Of a DNA stretch of 64,000 bases, positions 1 through 6,526 are shown piece after piece. Every line of letters begins with the position of its first letter. The first letter of the stretch is position 1. The position numbers and the translations under genes were made by a program. The DNA is from Actinomycetota bacterium (GTDB lineage: Bacteria > Actinomycetota > Thermoleophilia > Miltoncostaeales > Miltoncostaeaceae), in the NCBI GenBank assembly GCA_963169235.1, contig CAUJCX010000028.1, positions 1-64,000 of the forward strand, in the 5' to 3' direction. Below the pieces are notes generated by a model, which worked only from the letters and a program-made list of their open reading frames with translations, had not been told where the DNA came from and ran no database searches.

Positions 1-240
1 GCCGCGGAGGCCCGCGCGAAAGCCGCCGAAGCCCGCGTGCAGGGCTTCGAGGACGCCACCAAGAGCGAGGTGGCCCCGTGGCGGCGCGGACCTACTCCAC
101 CGGGGCCAGCACCACCAGCTGGTTGCCGTCGGGGTCGAAGACGTCCAGCATGCGGGCGCCGCCCATGTCCTGGATGCCGCCCATGCGCACGTCCTGCGAC
201 GTCAGGTGCTGGTGCAGCCCGTCGAGGTCGTCGGTGGTGA
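1..240 (+). CDS. Possible 3' end of an upstream gene (partial)
   Basis: An open frame enters from the left edge. Its first ~25 codons encode an Ala/Glu/Lys/Arg-rich stretch (AAEARAKAAEARVQGF) that looks like the helical tail of a protein. Past about base 80 the frame runs antisense through the VOC gene and ends at a TGA at 238-240, so the real protein may be frameshifted or may simply overlap its convergent neighbour. No function can be assigned from so short a piece, and it may not be coding. Confidence 0.25.
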   Translation, partial: AAEARAKAAEARVQGFEDATKSEVAPWRRGPTPPGPAPPAGCRRGRRRPACGRRPCPGCRPCARPATSGAGAARRGRRW

Positions 241-448
241 ACACGACCGTCGCGCCGCCGCCCTGCGGCTGCACGGCCAGCTCGCCCGACAGCGCGAAGT
301 TGACGCCCCCTCCGGCCGAGAACTCGGCCCAGTCGTTGCCTTCGCGCCTATCCAGCGACAGTCCCAGGATGTCCTGGTAGAAGGCCACCGCCCGGTCCAT
401 GTTGCAGACCTGGTAGAAGACGGTGTCGATGCCGTTCAGTCGGCTCAC
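92..448 (-). CDS. VOC-fold (glyoxalase/bleomycin-resistance-like) protein
   Basis: About 118 residues, the length of a single vicinal-oxygen-chelate domain. The N-terminus 'TVFYQVCNMDRAVAFYQDIL' is the standard first beta-alpha unit, followed by 'FALSGE' and a second module ending 'DPDGNQLVVLAPVE', the usual VOC C-terminal strand with a conserved Glu. VOC proteins are metal-dependent lyases, dioxygenases or drug-binding proteins; the substrate cannot be read from sequence. I chose the GTG at 448 because the family fold begins a few residues later and a GGAG lies about 10 nt upstream. Longer upstream starts add a low-complexity Arg/Pro tail typical of non-coding GC-rich DNA. Confidence 0.85.
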   Translation of the reverse strand: MSRLNGIDTVFYQVCNMDRAVAFYQDILGLSLDRREGNDWAEFSAGGGVNFALSGELAVQPQGGGATVVFTTDDLDGLHQHLTSQDVRMGGIQDMGGARMLDVFDPDGNQLVVLAPVE

Positions 449-571
449 GCGGCGTGGCTCCCGGGGTCGTGATGGAGGGACCGCCAGTGTAGCCGCGGCG
501 CGGCGGGGGTGTTCCCCGGTGGCCCGGGTGCTTGGCACCCGGGCTCCGATGGGAAAAGTACGGGCCGGCGC

Positions 572-1006
572 TTAGAAGGCGGCGGCGGTACGAAGCGCGC
601 CCGGCACCGTGAACCCACCGCTACGGCGGCGGGTGGCGGGGCGTGCGCTCTGGCACAGGGCCGAGCACAGGGTGAGGGCGACGCGGAAACCGCTGTCCTC
701 CTCACTGCCGGTCAGCAAGAGCGTCCCGGAGGGGCGGCCGGCGAGCGTCTGCACCATCCGGCGCGGACGGTCCGCCACGATCACCAGCGGGCGCTCATCG
801 TCGAGCAGCTCGGTGGTGAGGTCGCTCCAGCTGCGGTCCTCGCCGCGGAGATCGAGCATCAGCACGTCTCCGTGCGTGGGCGGCAGGCCGGCCACGGCGG
901 CGGGGTCGAGGCCGACGGACGAGTGTCCGAGGCGCTGGATGGTGTCTTCGAGCTCGGTGCGGGCGGCACCGTCGGGTCCGAGGACGACAACGTCAAGCAG
1001 AGTCAT
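572..1006 (-). CDS. Receiver-domain-like protein (degenerate)
   Basis: 144 residues. The start 'LLDVVVLGPDGAARTELEDTI' resembles the first strand and helix of a CheY-type receiver, and 'GDVLMLDLRG' places an Asp where receivers carry the phospho-acceptor. The acidic pair expected at the end of strand 1 is absent (GPD instead of DDD) and no clear Lys of the strand-5 motif is visible, so phosphorylation is doubtful. The last ~35 residues are Arg/Ser-rich with no recognised domain. No DNA-binding output domain is present. It stands alone, transcribed away from nothing recognisable. It may be a pseudo-receiver or an unrelated Rossmann-like protein. Confidence 0.55.
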   Translation of the reverse strand: MTLLDVVVLGPDGAARTELEDTIQRLGHSSVGLDPAAVAGLPPTHGDVLMLDLRGEDRSWSDLTTELLDDERPLVIVADRPRRMVQTLAGRPSGTLLLTGSEEDSGFRVALTLCSALCQSARPATRRRSGGFTVPGALRTAAAF

Positions 1007-1142
1007 GGTTGGATCCCTTCACGCAACACGTGATCAGGTTGATGAAGCGCACAGAGGCGGCGCTTCGTCCGGACGCGTGTCCCGGAGAGCTGGTGCGTTC
1101 ACGCCGGTACGACGGCGCACCTGTCCCCGGGGAAGGGCGGAC

Positions 1143-2276
1143 CTATCCGGGTCGCTGGAGAACCGGGTCGAAGCCCGGGCAACCTGCTCCGCTTTGTGCG
1201 ATCACCGTGTGCAGGTGAAGGCGCGGGATGCGGGGGGTGAGCGCGGCCATCAGCAGCGCCAGTGGGAACAGCAGCAGTAGAGCGCCACCGGAGTTGTTGG
1301 CGGCACCGGGGAAGACGTAGCCGGCCAGCATCTCGAGGATGCCGGACGAGCCGTGTGAGGAGCCCACGCCGAAGGACGGCGGGACGATCTGGGTGGTGTA
1401 CGTGGCGGCCGGGGCCGGCGGAGCCAGGAGGTCGCTGGCCGTCACCGGCTTCTTCGCGGGTGAGACGGCGCGGCGGTCGGCGCCGGCCGCGGACGTCGCG
1501 GCGTGGCCGCGGAGGTCGAGCGACTGGAACGTGGCCTGGCTGGGCGCAGCCGTGGGGGACGCGGACGCGGCGGCAGGTGCCAGCGCGCGTCGAGTGCCCT
1601 CGGTGAGCGTGGTCACGTGATCGGCGACATCGGCCTGCACCACGACGTCGGGGCCACTGAGGGCACCGGTGTTCACGCGCGTGGTGGTGGCGGCGACGGG
1701 GGGCGCGTCCGCGCTGGACGCGACCGTGACGGCGGCCACGGGTGCGACGTCGGGCTTGTCGGTGACGATCGCGAGGACGGGTGCGCGCGTGTCGGGGCCG
1801 CTGGCGAGCGGCTGCAGCGGAACGGCGTTGGCGCCACCGCCAGGGCCAACCGTCCCAATGGGGGCTGGGGCCGGCGCGGGAGCCGGGGACGGCGTGGGGG
1901 TCTCGACGGGCGCGGGCGTCTCGGGCGGGGGTGCGTAGGCCTCGTCAGCGGCGGGCGGCGGCGCGGTCTCGGGCGGCGTCACAGGCTCCGTCGGGACCGA
2001 CGTCGTGGGCGGCACCACCACCGGGTCGGTGGGGGTCACCACGGGAACCGTCGGCTCGGCCGGGACGGGAGTGCTCTGGGCCGGAGGCGTCGACGTGCCG
2101 GTCGCGGGATCGGCCACGGCCGTGTCGGCTAGTGCGGGGCTGGCGGCCGTCGCGAGCGCGAGGGCGGTCAGGCCGAGGCCGAGGGCGACGCGGCGGCGCA
2201 GAGATGTCAGCAGAGACGTCGAGATGGTGGGACCATATCCTCGGCCGGTGCGTACGTGAAGCCCCCCGGCGGGCAC
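1143..2276 (-). CDS. Exported proline-rich protein with C-terminal membrane segment
   Basis: Begins with a clear Sec signal (basic SLRRRV, then a hydrophobic LGLGLTALALATA core and a PALA cleavage-type site). A ~100-residue Pro/Thr/Val/Ala linker follows, then an Ala/Val/Ser-rich middle and, close to the C-terminus, a hydrophobic stretch (GGALLLLFPLALLMAAL) followed by basic residues. That layout suits a wall-spanning protein anchored by its tail; there is no LPXTG motif. The start is uncertain: GTG at 2276 is the nearest standard start in frame before the signal, but it has no good ribosome-binding site. It is divergent from the mutY-like gene, with a ~97-bp gap that should contain both promoters. 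Function unknown. Confidence 0.7.
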   Translation of the reverse strand: MPAGGLHVRTGRGYGPTISTSLLTSLRRRVALGLGLTALALATAASPALADTAVADPATGTSTPPAQSTPVPAEPTVPVVTPTDPVVVPPTTSVPTEPVTPPETAPPPAADEAYAPPPETPAPVETPTPSPAPAPAPAPIGTVGPGGGANAVPLQPLASGPDTRAPVLAIVTDKPDVAPVAAVTVASSADAPPVAATTTRVNTGALSGPDVVVQADVADHVTTLTEGTRRALAPAAASASPTAAPSQATFQSLDLRGHAATSAAGADRRAVSPAKKPVTASDLLAPPAPAATYTTQIVPPSFGVGSSHGSSGILEMLAGYVFPGAANNSGGALLLLFPLALLMAALTPRIPRLHLHTVIAQSGAGCPGFDPVLQRPG

Positions 2277-2373
2277 GTTGCAGCGATGCTGCGGCGTCGG
2301 GTCGCTCCGATTGCAGGATTCGGCGAAAAACACGCGCGCCGGGTTGTTGCGCACACCGCGCGGGGGGCGTGCC

Positions 2374-3177
2374 ATGCTGCGGTGCGTGCCCGACGCCTCG
2401 CCCGTCCACCTGCTGCTGCAGTGGTTCGATCCCCGCGCCGATCTGCTGCCGTGGCGGGCGACGCGCGACCGGTACGCCGTGCTGGTGGCCGAGACCCAGC
2501 TGCAGGCGACGCCCGTGAGGCGGGTGGTGCCGTACTTCCGCGAGTGGATGCGCCGGTGGCCGGCGGCGTCCGACCTGGCGGCGGCGGATGTGGGCGACGT
2601 GCTGGCCGCGTGGCACGGGCTCGGGTACCCGCGGCGGGCGCGGCGCCTGCACGAGGCCGCCAGGTGGATCAGCCGGCACGGATGGCCCGACGACGACCGC
2701 CTCACCGACCTGCCGGGGGTGGGCCGCTACACCGCGGACGCGATCCGCTGCTTCGCCGACGAGGCCGACGTGATTCCGCGCGACACCAACGTCAACCGCG
2801 TGCTGGCGCGGCGCTTCCCGGGAGGGTGGCCGGGTACGCCGCCGGGTGAGGAGTGGGCGGCGGGACAGGCGCTGATGGACCTGGGGCGCCTGTGGTGCAC
2901 GGCCCGCGACCCGGCGTGCGAGCGTGGTTGCCCGCTGCGCCCGGGGTGCCCGGCGGCCGACGCGGGGACGGTGCGGGAGGTCACCCCGCCGCGGCGACGC
3001 CAGGGGCGGTACGAGGGATCCATGCGTCAGCGGCGCGGGGTGATGATGGGTGCCCTGGCCCGGGATGGCCGCATCGCCCTCGACCGCGACCCGGAGGCCG
3101 GGCGGTCGTTGGTGGACGACGGCCTGGCCGGGGTCCGCGGGCAGTGGCTGGTGAGGGCGGGGGCGGACGGTGGCTGA
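2374..3177 (+). CDS. MutY-like adenine DNA glycosylase without NUDIX domain
   Basis: HhH-GPD glycosylase that should remove adenine paired with 8-oxoguanine. Visible features: catalytic Glu40 in 'AETQLQATPV', the helix-hairpin-helix 'LPGVGRYTADAI', catalytic Asp137 in 'PRDTNVNRVLAR', and a C-terminal Cys cluster 'WCTARDPACERGCPLRPGC'. The Cys spacing is 6-3-5 rather than the 6-2-5 usual for the [4Fe-4S] cluster. At 267 residues it is about 80 shorter than E. coli MutY and lacks most of the C-terminal 8-oxoG-recognition (NUDIX-like) domain; the next gene, overlapping by 8 bases, is a stand-alone NUDIX hydrolase. Start is ATG 2374. Endonuclease III-like specificity is less likely because the key residues match MutY. 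Confidence 0.85.
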   Translation: MLRCVPDASPVHLLLQWFDPRADLLPWRATRDRYAVLVAETQLQATPVRRVVPYFREWMRRWPAASDLAAADVGDVLAAWHGLGYPRRARRLHEAARWISRHGWPDDDRLTDLPGVGRYTADAIRCFADEADVIPRDTNVNRVLARRFPGGWPGTPPGEEWAAGQALMDLGRLWCTARDPACERGCPLRPGCPAADAGTVREVTPPRRRQGRYEGSMRQRRGVMMGALARDGRIALDRDPEAGRSLVDDGLAGVRGQWLVRAGADGG

Positions 3178-3586
3178 CCCCGGCATCGTGGTCGCCGCCG
3201 TCATCGAGCGCGGGGGACGCGTGCTCATCAGCCAACGCCGGCCCGACCGGGGACAGCCCAACCGCTGGGAGTTCCCGGGTGGCAAGCGCGAGGCCGGCGA
3301 GGGCGACCGCGACGCCCTGGCGCGCGAGCTGCGGGAGGAGCTCGGGATCGACCTGGAGGTGGGCGACCGCGTGTGGACGTCGCGCGCGGGCCCGCTGGAG
3401 TTGCGGTTCTATCGCTGCGAGTGGGCGCCGGGCCTGCGGCCGCGCGCGCTGGACGTCGCCCAGTTCCGCTGGGTGCGCCGCGGCGACCTCACCGCGTACA
3501 CGTTCCCGCCCGCCGACCATGGCTTGGTTAAGGCGCTGGCGGCGCGCCGCGATCGCCCCTCGGCGTCGTGGGGTCCTCTACAATGA
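3170..3586 (+). CDS. NUDIX hydrolase, MutT-like (8-oxo-dGTP diphosphatase type)
   Basis: 138 residues with a perfect NUDIX box at about residues 38-61: G-x5-E-x7-REUXEEXGU, seen as 'GGKREAGE' then 'RELREELGI'. The context 'RWEFPGGK' is typical of MutT enzymes that clean 8-oxo-dGTP from the nucleotide pool. Its GTG start overlaps the mutY-like gene by 8 bases, so the two are translationally coupled and form an oxidised-guanine repair pair. In most bacteria a NUDIX-fold domain is fused to MutY instead, so this protein might also assist the truncated glycosylase. That idea is inference. Confidence 0.88.
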   Translation: MADPGIVVAAVIERGGRVLISQRRPDRGQPNRWEFPGGKREAGEGDRDALARELREELGIDLEVGDRVWTSRAGPLELRFYRCEWAPGLRPRALDVAQFRWVRRGDLTAYTFPPADHGLVKALAARRDRPSASWGPLQ

Positions 3587-3610
3587 CCCCTCCACACGGG
3601 AGGCCCACAT

Positions 3611-3790
3611 ATGGCAAAGGCAAAGCGCGACCGACGCACCAGCATTCGTAACCTCGGCGTCGGTGACGACGCGCTTGCCGCGCTGGAGCGGCTGGAAGCC
3701 CTCGAGCAGCAACACCAGGCGTCGCATCCCGTGGCCGACGACCAGCAGGGCGCGAACCCCCGCGAGCGCGACGACGAGAGCCGCGCCTAG
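3611..3790 (+). CDS. Small charged hypothetical protein (59 aa)
   Basis: ATG at 3611 follows a good ribosome-binding site (GGGAGG, 3598-3603). The product starts 'MAKAKRDRRTS', has a likely short amphipathic helix (ALAALERLEALEQQ) and ends in an acidic/basic tail. A TACAAT -10-like box lies at 3579-3584, at the end of the mutT-like gene. The stop codon shares three bases with the stop of the convergent phoU (ctag at 3787-3790). Codon use is normal for the window, supporting a real small gene. No function recognised. Confidence 0.65.
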   Translation: MAKAKRDRRTSIRNLGVGDDALAALERLEALEQQHQASHPVADDQQGANPRERDDESRA

Positions 3791-4473
3791 GCCGAGGTGG
3801 GGGCCTCCTGCGCCTGATGCCGCTGGAAGGGCGTGCCGGTGACCAGGAACCGCACGCGCCCGCCCAGCTCGGCGCCGTTGTTGGCGACGCGCTCGAGGTG
3901 CCGCGCCACCAGAACGGCCGCAGCGCTCCACGCGCGGGTCTCGGGCTCGCCCGCGTGGTTGGACACGGCGTTGAGCACCTGACCCAGCTGCTCGCGCACG
4001 CCGATGGCCTGTGCGCACGCGCGCTCGCCCAGATCGACGTCGCCGCGGGCGATGGCCTGGATGGCGAGCGCCAGCGTGTCGACCGCCTGCGCGCTCATGC
4101 GCCGGATCATCATCTGGATCTGCGGCTGCATGCCCTCGGGGCGCTGGGCCCGGGCGAGGTCGGCGATGGACACCGCCAGGTCGCCCACCCGCTCGAGCGC
4201 GATCACCGCGATGAGCCCCACGTGCAGCAGGCGCTGGTCGGTGGCCACCGGGGCCTCGAGGATCTGGATGCTGAAGATGCGGTGATCGAGGTCGTTGCAC
4301 GTGTCGTCGACGCGCTCGTCGCCGGCGATGACCTGTTCGGCGGCCTCGGCGTCGCAGTCGTCCCAGGCGCTCACCGCCCGCTCGACCTGCGACAGCACGA
4401 TGCTGGCCATCTCGACCATGCCCGACCGCAGGGCCTCGATCTCTTGCTGGAAGTGAAGACGGGTCACCGACAT
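3787..4473 (-). CDS. phoU: PhoU-type phosphate signalling protein
   Basis: 228 residues with the two-repeat, all-helical PhoU layout. The opening 'FQQEIEALRSGMVEMASIVLSQVERA' begins repeat 1, which includes the 'GDERVDD' metal-binding-type motif; 'LALERVGDLAVSIADLA'-like helices recur as 'HLERVANNGAELGGRV' in repeat 2. PhoU modulates the PstSCAB transporter and its sensor kinase so that phosphate uptake stops when phosphate is plentiful. No pst genes lie next to it here; a PstS-like binding protein is 5 kb away. The start (ATG 4473) faces the start of the membrane-protein gene, giving a divergent pair with overlapping start regions. Confidence 0.88.
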   Translation of the reverse strand: MSVTRLHFQQEIEALRSGMVEMASIVLSQVERAVSAWDDCDAEAAEQVIAGDERVDDTCNDLDHRIFSIQILEAPVATDQRLLHVGLIAVIALERVGDLAVSIADLARAQRPEGMQPQIQMMIRRMSAQAVDTLALAIQAIARGDVDLGERACAQAIGVREQLGQVLNAVSNHAGEPETRAWSAAAVLVARHLERVANNGAELGGRVRFLVTGTPFQRHQAQEAPTSA

Positions 4474-5344
4474 GCCGACATATTATGCCGTCGTGCCCGA
4501 TGAAAACCCCTCTCTGGTGACAGGACGCACAATCCCGGCACCGCAACCCCTCGATACTCCGGGGGGTTCACAGGTTTGTCACCAAAGCACGCCCCGCCAC
4601 GCCCCGCCGTGGCTGGCATGGGGAAGCTGCGCCGTGGTGCTGTTCGCCGGCATCGTGGGACTGTGGCTCGACCGCGTGCTGGCGTTCGGCTGGCAGCCCG
4701 TGCTGGGCCTGTGCGCGTGCATCATCTTCGCCGGGCTGTTGTACTTCGCGACGGCCGTCGAGCGCTGTCAGGCCCTCATCGTGGTGGTCGTCGCGACGTT
4801 CTTCGAGGTCGTCGGCTCGATCATGTGGGGCGCGTACATCTACCGGCAGCACAACCTGCCGCTGTTCGTGCCGCCCGGGCACGGCATGGTGTACCTGTTC
4901 GGCCTGCGGCTGACGCAGACGCCCCTGGTGCGTCGCCACGCCGCCACGTTCGCGCGCGCGGCGATGGTGGGGGTGCTGGCGTGGGGCCTCGCCGGCCTGA
5001 CCGTGCTCGGTCGCCTGGACGTGGCCGGGGCCATCGGCGCCGTCATCCTGGCCCTCTTCATCGCCAAGAGCCGGTCGGGCGTCGTCTACGCCGGGGTGTT
5101 CGTCTACGTGGCGTTCCTGGAGGTGTACGGCACCGCGCTGGGCACGTGGTTCTGGCTGCCGGAGGTGCCGGGAATCGCGGTGCCCAACGGCAACCCGCCC
5201 AGCGGGATCGCGGGCGGCTACGTGTTCTTCGACATGGCCGCGCTGGCGCTGACGCCGTTCGCGCTGGCCTGGTGGTCGGTGCTCACGAGAAGAACTCCGC
5301 GCACGCCTGCTCGTGCGGCTGGAGGCTCCGCTCCACCAGCGTGA
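4472..5344 (+). CDS. Multi-pass membrane protein, unknown function
   Basis: About 290 residues with roughly seven hydrophobic segments, starting near residue 48 (LAWGSCAVVLFAGIVGLWLD) and ending near 'ALALTPFALAWW'. Features include the loops 'GAYIYRQHNLPLFVPPGHG' and 'YGTALGTWFWLPEVPG' and a glycine-rich 'GIAGGYVFFDMAAL' before the last helix. I recognise the general look of a conserved actinobacterial integral membrane family but cannot name it. The first ~45 residues are polar and may not be translated: GTGs at 4493 and 4517 are alternative starts. The 3' end overlaps the convergent small gene by 62 bases. Confidence 0.75.
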   Translation: MPTYYAVVPDENPSLVTGRTIPAPQPLDTPGGSQVCHQSTPRHAPPWLAWGSCAVVLFAGIVGLWLDRVLAFGWQPVLGLCACIIFAGLLYFATAVERCQALIVVVVATFFEVVGSIMWGAYIYRQHNLPLFVPPGHGMVYLFGLRLTQTPLVRRHAATFARAAMVGVLAWGLAGLTVLGRLDVAGAIGAVILALFIAKSRSGVVYAGVFVYVAFLEVYGTALGTWFWLPEVPGIAVPNGNPPSGIAGGYVFFDMAALALTPFALAWWSVLTRRTPRTPARAAGGSAPPA

Positions 5345-5522
5345 TCTCGGTGGGCCACGCGGGCGCCGCGTGCCCGGCGTCCTCCGGCGGGGCCGTGACG
5401 ACGGCCTTCCAGCGGTGCGTCGACGTGCGCCAGCCGACCGCCTCGAAGTCCTCCACCAGATCGTGCAAGAGGTCGGGCGGGCCCAGCAGGCGGTAGCTGG
5501 TGGGTGCGGGCGTGGCGGGCAC
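5283..5522 (-). CDS. Small hypothetical protein (79 aa)
   Basis: Reads 'YRLLGPPDLLHDLVEDFEAV', then 'GWRTSTHRWKAVVTAPPED' and 'ERSLQPHEQACAEFFS'. It has mixed polar/hydrophobic composition and G/C-ending codons throughout, unlike the shadow frames around it. GTG at 5522 is the only sensible start. It lies 18 bases from the divergent GTG of the next gene, so the two probably share a promoter region. Its 3' end is antisense to the last 62 bases of the membrane-protein gene. No family recognised. Confidence 0.5.
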   Translation of the reverse strand: MPATPAPTSYRLLGPPDLLHDLVEDFEAVGWRTSTHRWKAVVTAPPEDAGHAAPAWPTEITLVERSLQPHEQACAEFFS

Positions 5523-5525
5523 GGG

Positions 5526-5531
5526 TAGAGT
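5526..5531 (+). promoter_or_regulatory. -10 box (TAGAGT) for the 5541 gene
   Basis: TAGAGT fits the actinobacterial TANNNT -10 pattern and ends 9 nt before the GTG start at 5541. Transcription would begin at or near the start codon, giving a leaderless mRNA. No convincing -35 box is visible. Confidence 0.35.
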
Positions 5532-5540
5532 CTGCCGGGC

Positions 5541-5831
5541 GTGACGGGGATCGTGTCGATTACGGGCGAGGTGAGCCTTCTGTGGCGGGACGTCGACGCC
5601 TACCACGGCGACGTCATCCTGCTGACCCTGGACGCCGACGACCCCCGCGACCAGGACACGTTCGAGCTGAAGGGCGATCTGGCCGCGCGCTTCCCCGACG
5701 GAGCCCTGGACGAGGGCGACCGGGTGCGCATCGAGTGCCGCGGCGACGTGGTCGAGGTGGTCAACCAGGAGACCGGCGAGACGTTCGACGAGCGCGTCTC
5801 GGTGGTGGTCGACGTGCACGTGCTGAGGTGA
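5541..5831 (+). CDS. Small acidic hypothetical protein (96 aa)
   Basis: GTG start. The protein is acidic and beta-rich in appearance: 'VSITGEVSLLWRDVDAYHGD', 'FELKGDLAARFPDGALDEGD', 'RVRIECRGDVVEVVNQETGE', ending 'VVVDVHVLR'. This alternation of short strands and turns suggests a small OB- or barrel-like fold, but no family is recognised. It is followed after ~45 bases by tRNA-Gln. Confidence 0.65.
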   Translation: MTGIVSITGEVSLLWRDVDAYHGDVILLTLDADDPRDQDTFELKGDLAARFPDGALDEGDRVRIECRGDVVEVVNQETGETFDERVSVVVDVHVLR

Positions 5832-5856
5832 GGGCCGGGGGCCGGGTCGCGGCTCC

Positions 5857-5862
5857 TATACT
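5857..5862 (+). promoter_or_regulatory. -10 box of tRNA-Gln
   Basis: TATACT, close to the TATAAT consensus, lies 16 nt upstream of the mature tRNA 5' end. The spacing suits a short 5' leader removed by RNase P. The -35 region is GC-rich and unclear. Confidence 0.5.
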
Positions 5863-5878
5863 TGCCCGCACCGTGCGA

Positions 5879-5949
5879 TGGGGCGTAGCCAAGGGGTAAG
5901 GCAGCGGGTTTTGGTCCCGCCATCGGGGGTTCGAATCCTCCCGCCCCAA
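5879..5949 (+). tRNA. tRNA-Gln (anticodon UUG)
   Basis: The acceptor stem TGGGGCG (5879-5885) pairs with CGCCCCA (5942-5948). The anticodon stem GCGGG/CCCGC encloses the loop TTTTGGT with anticodon TTG. The T arm contains GGTTCGAATCC. The discriminator is A5949 and CCA is not encoded. A tRNA-Gln just upstream of glmU is a known arrangement in actinobacteria. Confidence 0.93.
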
Positions 5950-6324
5950 CTGCCGTCCGCGAGAACGGCTTGGTGATCGGGTTCCCCGGTGCGGCGTCCG
6001 CACAACGGGGGTCCCCTGCGCGCCCGGCGTGACGCGGCTCGCTTGAGGGTTGTCCGGGGCGTCTGACGCTCCCACGCGGCCACCACGGCCGCGCCGACAC
6101 ACCACCCGGAACCCTGCTCGCGCGGGGGTTCCGTCGTGACCACGGCCCATCCGTCGCGGGAAGGTGCCGTCGTGTGCGAGCGGGTCGCCCGGCGCGCGCA
6201 GAACGCCGGCTGGATCGTCGTCCTGCCCCGCGCATGGTTGCCGCGCCGGCCGTGGCGTGGCCGCCACCCGCTCTGCCCGCGCCGCCCGGTGGCACCGGCC
6301 GGGTGTGGGCCTGGCCGCGGCCGT
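5950..6324. other. Intergenic stretch with no supported gene
   Basis: About 375 bases between tRNA-Gln and the putative glmU leader. A weak hairpin (GCCGT/ACGGC, 5952-5969) directly after the tRNA could aid termination. Short open frames here have Arg/Pro/Gly-rich translations typical of chance frames in GC-rich DNA, and I do not support any as a gene. Confidence 0.6.
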
Positions 6325-6526
6325 TAGGATGCGTGCGATGGGCCCGCCCCGTGCGGGCCTGAGCAGCCCGAGGACGGTACTTGCCTTCAGCACCCGACGG
6401 ACGAGCCCCGCGACGGCGCGACGCCGCCGGGACCGCGCACCCGCGGCGCCCGGGCCGGGGCACCCACGGTGAACCGTTTGCGAGTCTGTCCCACCGAGAC
6501 CCGGTCAACGACACGGCGGAGGCGGC
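6325..6526 (+). promoter_or_regulatory. Putative promoter and structured leader of glmU
   Basis: TAGGAT at 6325-6330 fits a -10 box. A transcript starting about 7 nt later would open with a perfect 7-bp hairpin (GGCCCGC, loop CCCGT, GCGGGCC; 6341-6359). A ~165-nt untranslated stretch with further GC-rich stems follows before the glmU ribosome-binding site. It matches no riboswitch I can recognise. It may be a glmU leader or a separate small RNA. Confidence 0.35.

Noticed and set aside
1009-1218. Small plus-strand frame beginning MDPFTQHVIRLMKR
   Set aside because: It overlaps the 3' end of the proline-rich gene, has no ribosome-binding site and loses coding character after ~25 residues.
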